From: Kiritimatiellia bacterium
GTDB taxonomy: Bacteria > Verrucomicrobiota > Kiritimatiellia > RFP12 > UBA1067
Length of the DNA stretch: 18,605 nucleotides
Direction of reading: 5' to 3'
Assembly: GCA_016302985.1 (NCBI GenBank)
Contig: JAEDMN010000033.1
Coordinates: forward strand, 1-18,605
The notes beneath the pieces were generated by a model, which had not been told where the DNA came from, did not search any database, and was given only the letters and a program-made list of their open reading frames with translations. A program made the position numbers and the translations under genes. Shown here piece after piece: positions 9,701-15,798 of the stretch; positions within the stretch are counted from its first letter, which is position 1; each line of letters begins with the position of its first letter.

Positions 9701-11509
9701 CTCGGGATCCGGCCAGACCGCGGTGTAGAGCTGGGGGACGGTCGGGATGCGCAGCGGCGCGGGCATGCCGTCGGCCTGGTAGGTCCGGTACCACCACACC
9801 TCGATCGGGGACGCGGAGGCGTTGACGGCGTAGATTGCCGACGCGAGGTTGGCATAGGGGTCGTCCGCGTCCTGGGCGGCCTTCAGCTGTTCGGCCTCGG
9901 AGAGGAGCACGGGCTCGTGGTACAGCCGCGGATTCCAGTTCCGCCCCGTGGAGCCCGCCACGTGGACGTAGCCCGGGAGGCTGTCGTCGATGCGGGCGGC
10001 GAGATCCGCGGAGATGCCCGCCGCGGCGTCGGCGCGCGGCTTGATCTCCTGGCCGACGTAGACTTCGCCAGCCGCGCGGTCGAAGACGTTGGTGTCGGTG
10101 TTGAGGCACGCCCGTACCGGCACGGACCAGATGTCGTCCGCCGTCGAGAGCTTGAGCAGGAAGCGGCCGGCCCTGGTCACGGAGACGACGTTCGAGCAGA
10201 CGCCGGCGATCGCCGCCGGATCGGAATACGGCATGACTTCGACCGTGTAGTCGTCCGGCACGAGGATGCCCGCGTCGGATGCGCCGCCCGACATGACCAT
10301 CGTCGGCATGTCGTCGCCCCAGGAGATGAGGTACTGGTCGTCCTCGAACGGCCAGGACGTGCCGGCGGGATCGTGCACCTGCCACCAGATCTCGGCCTTC
10401 CAGGGCGAATCGACGCCGAGCTGCGCGCTCGTCCCGTCCGTCGGCGCGATTGCGAAGACGGCCCCGTCCTTGGGCTTCCCGGCGGCGCTCCGGTGCTGGT
10501 AGAGATACGGCGCGTTCGCGTCGCCGCCCCCCGTCGACGCCAGGCCGCTGCGGATGTTCGCGGTCATGTTGGTCGTGTCGTAGCCGCTGCCGATCGGACG
10601 GAGGATGTCGCCGACGGAGGCAGGGATGACGTTGACGTCCGGTTGCGCGACTTCGACGACGACCGTGTAGATCAGATTGTCCTTGGCGCCCGTGTCGTAG
10701 TAGGCCAGCACGAACTGCCCTTCCGGGCCGTCGAACGCGAAGGTGTCGACGTCGAGCGTCTGCGCGTACGCGCGCAGGGTCTCCGTCGACTCGTCGTAGA
10801 CGACGCCGCGGACGATGTTGGTGTTGGTGACGAACGGGTCGCGCGAGATGACCGACTCCACCGTCTTCGGCCGGACAATCTCCGGATCGCCCAGCAGGCG
10901 CGTGAACTTGCCGCTCAGGGAGACCTTGGGCGCCGAGAACGGGGATTCCGTCCAGAAGAGGCGGTACGGACGCGTCTTCGCGGTCGACGAGACCTGGTAG
11001 ACGCGTTCGAGCTCGCTGCCGTCCTTCAGGAACCAGTGCAGCGTCGTCGTGCCGCCCCGCGTGAAGAGGACGCGCTGGTAGTCGCTCGTCGCCGAGTTGT
11101 TGTAGTAGACGCGGCCTTCCTGCAGATAGGCGGGGGACGAGCGGATCCACTGGCCCGTCCGCTCCCAGTCGATCTGCGCGGGATCCTCGACCGGCAGGTA
11201 GGTGCACCAGTCGCCAAGCGAGAAGTCGGCCTGCTGCTCCGAGACGAGCATGCCGCAAGAGGCGTGCTCGAGGCGGAACGTGACGCCGTTGTTGTCCGAC
11301 GCCGACGGCCGGTCGGCGAGGTTCGGCTCGACGAAGCCGCCACTGGCCGGGTAGAGGGCCGTCGCGTTCTGCGCGCTCCACTCGTTCGGCGAAGCCGTCT
11401 CGTAGATGTCGAGCGGCAGCAGCGAGGTGAGCTCGTAGGGACTGTCCTCCGCGCCGGCGAACACCGCGACGGCGGAAAGCGCTGCGAGAAGTGTCGTCAA
11501 TCTCTTCAT
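3785..11509 (-). CDS. Giant exported LamG-domain protein with helical, TcA-like C-terminal third
   Basis: A 2574-aa protein. The signal peptide covers about 1-20 (MKRLTT start, cleavage near AGA-E). Residues about 25-600 are beta-rich. A LamG/concanavalin-like module lies at about 620-800 and includes EWTHVAF and DEITVWSRRLGDDEL. More beta-rich sequence follows to about 1400. From about 1400 to 1770 the chain is mainly helical and rich in aromatics. From about 1770 to 2260 there are long helices: LEELARAFEDVEAKLNRLD, a coiled-coil stretch near 1980-2025, and alanine-rich hydrophobic helices near 2060-2120. A Tyr-rich DIGPAGTYVQGYDGPD motif lies near 1885. The last 200 residues look beta-rich and contain HGRSVWNSRWLLVIP and, near 2550, an EF-hand-like DSDKDGKID loop. 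It is the last and largest gene of the seven-gene unit, with a GAGGAGAGGG ribosome site overlapping the previous stop, 16 bases upstream. The function is unknown; a surface adhesin or toxin-like shell is possible. Confidence 0.88.
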   Translation of the reverse strand: MKRLTTLLAALSAVAVFAGAEDSPYELTSLLPLDIYETASPNEWSAQNATALYPASGGFVEPNLADRPSASDNNGVTFRLEHASCGMLVSEQQADFSLGDWCTYLPVEDPAQIDWERTGQWIRSSPAYLQEGRVYYNNSATSDYQRVLFTRGGTTTLHWFLKDGSELERVYQVSSTAKTRPYRLFWTESPFSAPKVSLSGKFTRLLGDPEIVRPKTVESVISRDPFVTNTNIVRGVVYDESTETLRAYAQTLDVDTFAFDGPEGQFVLAYYDTGAKDNLIYTVVVEVAQPDVNVIPASVGDILRPIGSGYDTTNMTANIRSGLASTGGGDANAPYLYQHRSAAGKPKDGAVFAIAPTDGTSAQLGVDSPWKAEIWWQVHDPAGTSWPFEDDQYLISWGDDMPTMVMSGGASDAGILVPDDYTVEVMPYSDPAAIAGVCSNVVSVTRAGRFLLKLSTADDIWSVPVRACLNTDTNVFDRAAGEVYVGQEIKPRADAAAGISADLAARIDDSLPGYVHVAGSTGRNWNPRLYHEPVLLSEAEQLKAAQDADDPYANLASAIYAVNASASPIEVWWYRTYQADGMPAPLRIPTVPQLYTAVWPDPEETREIVLASERGTAAPSFSCEGRALFLAQRDAHADTSDLRFAGEDGAFTFGFFVNASPHAASHPEIVPGALFALKKGADPYLSADIKLVDGAPELTFSLPGSDFSSDAFGFPLASNEWTHVAFAVESGKTTVFKNGRKVDTLPFPIALSGGAMTNDCRICIGNAETTATGLAVDEITVWSRRLGDDELAAMAAGETALLSEARYRWSFDGPEDLRHAPVVGVRTAKDAVLSRLMTARGCLAMEPGGPTLASGVIPSRDEVEPRVYVQNDPAQVGYNPNEEHAFLHAEDGGFVAYALRCDLNTATSSRPFVLVEYNDAGKGAMRIFDVQLTNAVHATFASDVTVGNLLAGPHPLDFLDGYYNEKNYCCAADTNDDRFVIHRDKYNRMWARRDGTTSQYNFYPVQEGFFFPSLETQPPVGTLVGWLNCLSVTNPTLDSLTSLPPLPWEWRATWPADDKIPTMRIGQTLSTAVDGLPEVWNASSMAVAYPVPRTDGTNRADTVVTLIDPTVARTASLPFSDGDFPKTYGFTVGNAGNVQLRNGRYFFTGLPPTLSDRFYVDINASESNRMVLVGQKVERASGSGYLQLNVLSDADRAALKALCPLSVSEPSGTSYKAWCTAVDALAVGEVQPSTRQVEDSPVRSGYRDGTILTLPSREARVSYMPVDHYALVANGCGTNYVTLIENDSSDESMVSAGAPVAMHVLKVVPELHADRLIALQDPNNKLSEQLNILYAAPFGDAAKNFDFEWRRTTPPTDGHVPEDYAHWPTAKTGRGLTDLLLGGQGANLAELVNTYYVMRYRARPGTPAHAVTGDTWSDWCGATLAEGWVQRVLNNVTPFAQRISNFYDNAAELLYTMPEQIGRPYRGDVALNDANLEDIGLLELYQTVLNKAESLSLSLGINDPSANKQLMEAASRLADLYALLGDEAYSDSKNPTIGVWSTGGLLEHLEFLPGSTFCFQNQVPTLLDEELALLRGRTRAVAPNLTTYPCYNRLMWNFTKGITEGEAAYVVNYLIAAEQGELTVDQAAEMYPQGHGDAYGHYLSAVWGYYRLLRNPNFAWGDPSMLEMLVGESVVNMDYADERKFATIAAKLARTGADVVDLTARKAWRDQAGRIQSGYFDADREQGFGYGEWGVRTGLGALYHWATVNSLLPPEPAASPDAFDDESIKDIDRSKVGALEELARAFEDVEAKLNRLDAGLNPLGLSQNAVPFDIDPSEKAPHFEQILARAEKALDNTDTVLGYANTFASRLAQISKVEAEDAEDHETVEQDYRNRLVAIFGTPYPGDIGPAGTYVQGYDGPDIYHYTWMDLSPYGLTGIDLRQTKTVTTYKKPTGPIYLYSDLNMTANNTYSITYTIAPGGISVKPENITGTRATEGSIQAAYRDFLAAYVNVQHAKATYDAKVTAMENKLSMLKAKFGMAQTELSFKEIVNAAKAVDNVLLFTTQMLVNSLTMADELGKDSADLIYKSSPKIIGAGLTVNYDPSSVVAAVAGSAQMGLHTGLVAAKSAAEVTKLSSDLALGELKLLFDSFSAGFAFYDTQCALYDAMCGVVGDVAAAAQAVQDAYAGLVAAEATYRAAVAEGNRLLTERETWRQHCSNAAVGNRYQDMYYRIQRNSALAKYDASFETAQRYVWELAKVYDYETGLLSGDPQAGDAFLASVIGTRALGTKGVTMSADGSDGGLHDLVARMSANWDVLKGRLGVNNPNSDARWFSLRYSLFRIAPGAEGDAAWRRELEKYWVDDIRTVPEFARHCQPPEDGSAVPLKRPGLVISFSTTIDDAKNFFGRTLQGGEGAFSSSDYATKIANVGVSLEGYQALCVQSADGLAVNPNVYLVPVGTDYMRAPAGTSRRTIGFNVVDQVLPLPYAVGSTELDDDDWVSTFAGLDGTSDAYAKIRRHSTLVANGAFSSTRLHGRSVWNSRWLLVIPASALNADGARGLRTFIDGLDSDKDGKIDIPGVRDIAIGIQAYSRQGN

Positions 11510-11517
11510 CTTGCCGT

Positions 11518-11527
11518 CCCTCTCCTC
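11518..11527 (-). promoter_or_regulatory. Ribosome binding site of the giant gene, overlapping the previous stop
   Basis: The minus strand reads GAGGAGAGGG just ahead of the ATG at 11509. The upstream stop codon TGA (11528-11526) overlaps this purine run, which links termination of one gene to initiation of the next. Confidence 0.6.
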
Positions 11528-12308
11528 AATTCGCCGTCCCGAAGGGATAGTAGTAGACGCGCACGGTCCCGCTGGCCGAGAACGGCGCCCGGATGTCGCC
11601 GGCTGGCGCGAAGAACGTCACGCACGGCGCGGTCCAGTTCGAATCGGTGATGATCGTCACCACGCCGCCGCGGGTTCCCGAAAAGAGCGTTTCGCCCGCC
11701 GTGAGGCCCGTCCGCGAAAGACTCTGCGGCGCAGCCTGCTTGAAAAGCTCGACCGTCGTGCCGGACGCCTTCGCGAAACGGATCCGGGACTGAGTTGTGG
11801 CGATGGACGAAACCGAAAGCGTGTCGCCACCCGAATGCACGAGCGTGCCGTCGATCTCGACCCCGGCGGCCAGCGACGCGGCATTCGCCATCACGGTCTC
11901 GGCGTCCAACGCGCCCACCTGGGCGTTCGGCGCCAGGCGCTGGGCCCGTTCGGCGCGCTCGACGATCGGAGCCTCGAAAATGCGCTGACGCGGATACTGC
12001 TCGGCTCCGCCGCCAAACGCCACGCCAAGCCACTTCGCCTTCCCCTCGCGGAAGGCCGCGGCCAGCACGTCGTCGACAAACTCAAGCTGGAAAACCCCCT
12101 GCGAATTGATCCGGGCGATCGTGTTCTCCCGTGTCCAGACCGCAGTTCCCCCCGTCGACTCGGAGTAGGCCGACACCTTGACCGCGACGTCGACGTCGCC
12201 GGTCTTGCCCGCCCTGTCGACGCGCCCGCGGTAGACGAACGCGAAATCGTCGGCCCGCGCCAGCAGCAGGGACGCGAATGCGAAAAAGCAGCAGAACAGT
12301 TTTTCCAT
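11526..12308 (-). CDS. Exported protein with shared GR/WLG/PRQ module, paralogue C
   Basis: A 260-aa protein with a hydrophobic signal peptide (about 1-18, MEKLFCCFFA start, cleavage near ARA-D). The N-terminal module shared with the next two genes upstream has YRGRV (26-30), GGTAVW (53-58), GVFQLEF (71-77), WLGVAFGG (93-100) and PRQ (106-108). After a linker of about 45 residues comes a C-terminal domain with SNWTAP-C (223-229) and YYPFG (253-257), matching SWTAP and YPLG in the gene at 13299. Modules of this type occur in many bacterial surface and tail-fibre-like proteins; I do not know a formal name or role. The ATG at 12308 is supported by a strong AAGGGGGAG site and sits 14 bases after the preceding stop. 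Longer in-frame versions run into that preceding gene and lose the signal peptide. Confidence 0.87.
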   Translation of the reverse strand: MEKLFCCFFAFASLLLARADDFAFVYRGRVDRAGKTGDVDVAVKVSAYSESTGGTAVWTRENTIARINSQGVFQLEFVDDVLAAAFREGKAKWLGVAFGGGAEQYPRQRIFEAPIVERAERAQRLAPNAQVGALDAETVMANAASLAAGVEIDGTLVHSGGDTLSVSSIATTQSRIRFAKASGTTVELFKQAAPQSLSRTGLTAGETLFSGTRGGVVTIITDSNWTAPCVTFFAPAGDIRAPFSASGTVRVYYYPFGTAN

Positions 12309-12314
12309 GGCAAT

Positions 12315-12322
12315 CTCCCCCT
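12315..12322 (-). promoter_or_regulatory. Strong ribosome binding site fixing the start at 12308
   Basis: The minus strand reads AGGGGGAG six bases before the ATG at 12308 and directly after the TGA stop (12325-12323) of the upstream gene. This decides in favour of the short, signal-peptide-bearing form over in-frame extensions reaching to 12584. Confidence 0.6.
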
Positions 12323-13297
12323 TCACGGATTGGCCCCGACGTAGACCATCGCGACCTTGACGTAGGCCTTCACGTCGTAGGCGGTCGTGCCGCGGTGCGT
12401 CTTGCACCAGACCCGCAGGGTCTTCCCCTTTCGGACCGGAACCGTCCAGGCGCGCACCGCCCAGTCGCCCCCACTGGTCGCCACCTGGCGGTTGTCCATC
12501 ACGTTGAAGTCCCCGTTTTCGATGGACATGCGGACCTCGTAGTCGGCGACGCTGTCGTTGCCCTTGCCACGGTAGCAGCGGCACAGCACGACCGCGAAGC
12601 CGTCGTCGTCGGCCGCGATCTTGATCTCGCCGTCCTGATTGTAGTCGGTCGAGAAGAACCCGCTCGTCTTGTCCAGCGACAGCGACTTGTCCGCCGAGAA
12701 CGAATTCCAGTCGAACGTCAGGTTGCCGGGATGGTTCGCGCGGAGGGCGTCGAACGCGGCGTCGGCGCCGAACGAGAGGGAGTCAACCACATAGCCCTTG
12801 AACCCGCTGGCGCCGCCCGAGACCGTGACGGGACCGGCCAGATGCAGGGACTCGGCCGACAGGGGCGAGCGGACCGTCGCGGAGGCGACGTCGACCCGTC
12901 CCTCGCCCGACAGGGTGTCGGACTCGACACGCGCCGCATGGACGGAGGAAATGGCGTACGGGGCCGGCGTCACCCGCATCCGGGGACGGATCTCGTCGCC
13001 GCCCTGCGGCGTCACGCCGAGCCAGAAGACCGCCTGTTCGGACGGCACCCGGAGGTTGCCGACCATCTGCGCGAAATGGCCGTCCGCATCGGTCCGGAGC
13101 GTGAATTCGGTCGTCGAGTAGGCGTCCGTGCCGTCCGCCGCGAGATAGACCGCCGCGGTCGCGGACTTGGTCCTGGACGTCTGCACGGCGCCGGCCGCAT
13201 TCAGCAGCCGCCCTTCGTAGTAGACCGACACGGTGTCGTCCGCCGCCTGGAGCGACGCGCCGGCCAGCACGGCCATCGAGAAGAGGAATCGCCTCAT
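12323..13297 (-). CDS. Exported protein with shared GR/WLG/PR/PYA module, paralogue B
   Basis: A 324-aa protein with a signal peptide (about 1-19, LQA-A-D region). The shared N-terminal module shows YEGRL (27-31), DADGHFAQMVG (70-80), FWLGVTPQGGDEIRPR (91-106) and APYAISSVHAARV (112-124). It is the member that keeps the full PYA-I-S signature. The C-terminal part (about 165-324) is unlike that of the other two paralogues: it has an acidic DYNQDGEIKIAADDDG stretch (218-233) that could bind calcium and a basic WTVPVRKGKTLRVWCK region (284-299), ending in MVYVGANP. It starts one base after the stop of the preceding gene (TGA-C-ATG) with an AAGGTG ribosome site made from that gene's last codons. 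It is probably a cell-surface or secreted structural protein; the function is unknown. Confidence 0.88.
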   Translation of the reverse strand: MRRFLFSMAVLAGASLQAADDTVSVYYEGRLLNAAGAVQTSRTKSATAAVYLAADGTDAYSTTEFTLRTDADGHFAQMVGNLRVPSEQAVFWLGVTPQGGDEIRPRMRVTPAPYAISSVHAARVESDTLSGEGRVDVASATVRSPLSAESLHLAGPVTVSGGASGFKGYVVDSLSFGADAAFDALRANHPGNLTFDWNSFSADKSLSLDKTSGFFSTDYNQDGEIKIAADDDGFAVVLCRCYRGKGNDSVADYEVRMSIENGDFNVMDNRQVATSGGDWAVRAWTVPVRKGKTLRVWCKTHRGTTAYDVKAYVKVAMVYVGANP

Positions 13298-13298
13298 G

Positions 13299-13310
13299 TC
13301 ACTTCACCTT
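13299..13310 (-). promoter_or_regulatory. Stop codon fused to ribosome binding site (Val-Lys-stop junction)
   Basis: The minus strand reads AAGGTGAAGTGA. It encodes the Val-Lys-stop of the upstream gene, and AAGGTG acts as the Shine-Dalgarno for the ATG at 13297, seven bases away. The 11-base core AGGTGAAGTGA recurs at 15787-15797. Confidence 0.6.
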
Positions 13311-14069
13311 TCCGAATGCGGTCGCCGTTGCGTCGCCGCCTTCGTTCTTCACGCTTGCGCCGAGCGGGTAGATGATCGAGCTGTAGCTCCTGTCGCAGAT
13401 GCTGTTCGGGGAATTCCAGATGACCGATTCGCACGAAGGCGCGGTCCAGGATCCGGAGACCGTCTGCGTCCGCAGTCCGTCCACGGACCTGACGAGCTGG
13501 ACCTTTCCGCCGCTCTGCGCCGTCAGCGCGAGGTCGCTCCTCGCCGCAAGCGCGACGGGCGAGGCCTGGGTGAGCCTCGGGGTCTTCGCCCCCTTGATCG
13601 TTCCGCCGCCGATCTCGAGCTGGTCGGCCTTGAAGGTCTTCGCCTTCACGGTGTCCGCCACCAGGGCCGACTCCGCGACAAGCGCGCGCGGCTGGCGGCG
13701 CACTTCCTGGCGCGGACGGATCTCGGTGGAGCCGAACGGCGTGAGGCCGAGGTACATCGCCGTGCCGGACAGCGTCGCAAGCGCGTCCTTCAGATGCGTC
13801 TTCTGCGCACCGGTCACAACGCTCCCCACCGCATCGGAGAGCTCGACGAAGAACGTGCCGTCGCGTTCGATCTTGACCGGCACCATGCGTCCCCAGAGCG
13901 GCTCGCCCCCGCTCGCCTGGGCGTAGACGCAGAAGGTGATCGTCAGCGGCAGCGGATTCGCGAACGCCGAACCGTCCGCCTTCGACAGCCGGCCGTGGAA
14001 CGCGAACGTCTCGGCCGCCAGCCCCGTCACGGCCGCGAGGGCGGCCAGCAGCATGGTGAACATCCTCAT
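13299..14069 (-). CDS. Exported protein with shared GR/LGL/PRQ module, paralogue A
   Basis: A 256-aa protein read from the ATG at 14069, with a signal peptide to about residue 18 (GLA-A-E). The shared module shows FHGRL (24-28), GGEPLWGR (54-61), DGTFFVELSD (70-79), LGLTPFGSTEIRPRQ (107-121) and a PRALVAESA stretch where the sister gene has PYAISS. The C-terminal domain carries SWTAP (207-211) and YPLG (234-237), so this gene and the one at 11526 look like full-length paralogues. Three in-frame ATGs lie close together (14075, 14069, 14063). The AAGGGAG site at 14077-14083 is one base from the first and seven from the second, favouring 14069; the first would give a 4-base ATGA overlap and two more residues. 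Longer in-frame extensions overlap the 571-aa gene and are unlikely. Confidence 0.86.
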   Translation of the reverse strand: MRMFTMLLAALAAVTGLAAETFAFHGRLSKADGSAFANPLPLTITFCVYAQASGGEPLWGRMVPVKIERDGTFFVELSDAVGSVVTGAQKTHLKDALATLSGTAMYLGLTPFGSTEIRPRQEVRRQPRALVAESALVADTVKAKTFKADQLEIGGGTIKGAKTPRLTQASPVALAARSDLALTAQSGGKVQLVRSVDGLRTQTVSGSWTAPSCESVIWNSPNSICDRSYSSIIYPLGASVKNEGGDATATAFGKVK

Positions 14070-14071
14070 CT

Positions 14072-15787
14072 TCATTCTCCCTTGATCGTCGCTGCGGCGG
14101 AAAGCCGCTTCAGCACGAAGACGCCCCGCATCGCGATCGGCGCGTCGGCGCGAAGTCCCTCGAGACGCCAGTCGATCCGCCCGTAGGTCGTCTCGTCCGG
14201 CGTCCGCTCGAACGTGCTCCTCCCGTCCGCGTCCTCCCAGATGAGCCGCAGCGTGTTCCGGACGGAGAAGCTCTCGGGCTTGACGCAGCCGATGAAGTTC
14301 TGCGCCACGTCGCCACTCGGGGCCGCCGACTTGTAGTCGGCGCTCCGCCCGTCGTGGTCCGGATGCCAGACATGCAGGAACGGATTCTCCTTGGATCGCT
14401 CGCCGACCGTGAAGGCGAACGTGCAGGCCGTGCCGAACGCGGTTTCGTCCGTGGCCGGCACCGCGCGGTTGGCGGTGTCGAGGACGACGGACGAGATCCG
14501 CCGCGCGACGACGCCCGCGGGAACGTGCGCGAGTTCGTCGTACAGTTCGCTCCGATAGGCCGACGAGCCCTCGGCCTCCGGAACCTGCGCGACCGCCACG
14601 CGCTGCAGCAGCGTCGGCTTCCCGGCCGCGTCGACGTGCACGAGGATGGTCGCGCGGAGCTTCCCCGCGGCCGTGACCGGCGTCGCGTTCGTGCCGTGGC
14701 TCACCTGCGAGATCGTCGCGCGCCCAATCCAGAGTCCCTGCGGATAGGCGCCTTCGCCCGGCTCGAGAACGTCCGCCTCGACCGTCACCGGGATGCGCAC
14801 GCGCATCTTCGTCGGCCCCAGGTCGGAGAAGGACAGGACCGCGGCGTTCGTCTTCGAGAAGTCGAGCGCGGACTTGTCGCACGCGAAGACGAGCCGGCGC
14901 GACTCCCCGGCCGCAAGGGTCAGGTTCGTCGTCGCGAACGGCTCCCACCCGTCCGCCCGCCCGACGACCGCCTCGCGGTAGAAGGCCAGCGCCGGCTGGA
15001 CCTCTTCCGCGGCCGCCGACGGTTCCAGCGCGACGCGGACGGTGCGGTTCGTCGTGCCCGCGTTGTGCAGCGCGACGGAGGCCGTCGAGGCGCCGCTTGC
15101 GAAGCGGAGACCGCCCGAAAGGTCCGTGCGCACGTCCAGGACGCCCGGCCACTCGCGGGCCGACGCGCCTTCGAACGCATAGGCCCTTCCCGCGGCGACC
15201 TTCGGCTTCCGTGAGAACAGGTCGAGCGCCACGAACACGGGCGCCGCGGCGTCCACTCCGGCGACGGCGTACGGAACCGGGGCGGACGGGCTCGAGAGCG
15301 GCCCTTCGCCGAAATACGCGGACGCCGCCAGCTCCGTCCCCGCGGGGGCCGAAACGCCGGCGATCGTCGTAAAGCCCGTCTCCGCGCGCTGCCAGGAAAC
15401 GCGCGGCAGCGAGGGGACGCCGCGCCAGGTCCGCGTACAGGCCTCGGTCGCGAAGATGAAGTAGCAGTGTCCGCCCGTCATGCGCCGGAGCGTGGACGCC
15501 TCCTCCTCCCCGCGCTGCCAGAAGTAGAAGCCGACAGACTTCTGCTCGAGCGCGCTTCCGTCGGAATTGTACTGCGCGGTGTCCGCGTAGGCGCTCGATT
15601 CGTAGCAGGCCACCTTCTGGACCGGCGCGTCGGCGAACAGCGCCGCCGGTTCGGCCACGTCCGGGGTGGATTCGATGTAGACGGCGTTCCAGCCCTTCGT
15701 CAGGGCGATGGACTCGTCGATGTGGGCGGCCGGCGCGGCCAGTGCCGCCAGGCCAAGGGCGCAGGAAAGGAGAAGCCGCCGGTTCAT
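14072..15787 (-). CDS. Exported protein of unknown function with GWN-type N-domain and GLW domain
   Basis: A 571-aa protein with a signal peptide (1-21, MNRRLLLSCA start, cleavage after APAA). The N-terminal domain begins ALTKGWNAVYIES (28-40) and ends with WRGVPSLPRVSWQ near 120-135. The middle (about 190-330) is beta-rich, perhaps an Ig-like fold. Near 345-385 lies YPQGLWIGRATISQVSHG and then LHVDAAGKPTLLQRV-like sequence; near 465-490 lies NPFLHVWHPDHDGRSADYK. I recall the last two motifs from large exported PVC proteins, but cannot name a family. The start is ATG at 15787 in a TGATG overlap with the preceding gene, with GAGGTG five bases upstream; a GTG three bases earlier would add one residue. 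It is cotranscribed with its neighbours and shares a 4-base overlap or 2-base gap with the following gene, depending on that gene's start. Confidence 0.86.
   Translation of the reverse strand: MNRRLLLSCALGLAALAAPAAHIDESIALTKGWNAVYIESTPDVAEPAALFADAPVQKVACYESSAYADTAQYNSDGSALEQKSVGFYFWQRGEEEASTLRRMTGGHCYFIFATEACTRTWRGVPSLPRVSWQRAETGFTTIAGVSAPAGTELAASAYFGEGPLSSPSAPVPYAVAGVDAAAPVFVALDLFSRKPKVAAGRAYAFEGASAREWPGVLDVRTDLSGGLRFASGASTASVALHNAGTTNRTVRVALEPSAAAEEVQPALAFYREAVVGRADGWEPFATTNLTLAAGESRRLVFACDKSALDFSKTNAAVLSFSDLGPTKMRVRIPVTVEADVLEPGEGAYPQGLWIGRATISQVSHGTNATPVTAAGKLRATILVHVDAAGKPTLLQRVAVAQVPEAEGSSAYRSELYDELAHVPAGVVARRISSVVLDTANRAVPATDETAFGTACTFAFTVGERSKENPFLHVWHPDHDGRSADYKSAAPSGDVAQNFIGCVKPESFSVRNTLRLIWEDADGRSTFERTPDETTYGRIDWRLEGLRADAPIAMRGVFVLKRLSAAATIKGE
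14077..14083 (-). promoter_or_regulatory. Ribosome binding site deciding between nearby ATGs
   Basis: The minus strand reads AAGGGAG. It lies one base from the ATG at 14075, which is too close, and seven bases from the ATG at 14069, which is normal. It therefore favours the start at 14069 for paralogue A. Confidence 0.5.
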
Positions 15788-15798
15788 CACTTCACCTC
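15787..15798 (-). promoter_or_regulatory. Stop codon fused to ribosome binding site with TGATG overlap
   Basis: The minus strand reads GAGGTGAAGTGA followed by TG, so the last Val-Lys-stop codons of the calcium-loop protein contain the Shine-Dalgarno of the next gene. Its ATG (15787) shares one base with the stop. Together with 13299-13310 this is the second use of the same junction design. Confidence 0.6.

Noticed and set aside
5525..11650. Long plus-strand frames (5525-7030, 7283-9358, 9512-11650) and minus-strand frames at 6636-9350 and 9381-11381
   Set aside because: All are opposite to or out of frame with the giant gene, and their compositions are the Arg/His/Val/Asp-rich pattern of GC-rich shadow frames.
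14076..15152. Long in-frame extension of paralogue A upstream of its signal peptide
   Set aside because: It overlaps the 571-aa gene almost entirely, translates to Arg/Gly-rich noise and would remove the signal peptide from the N-terminus.
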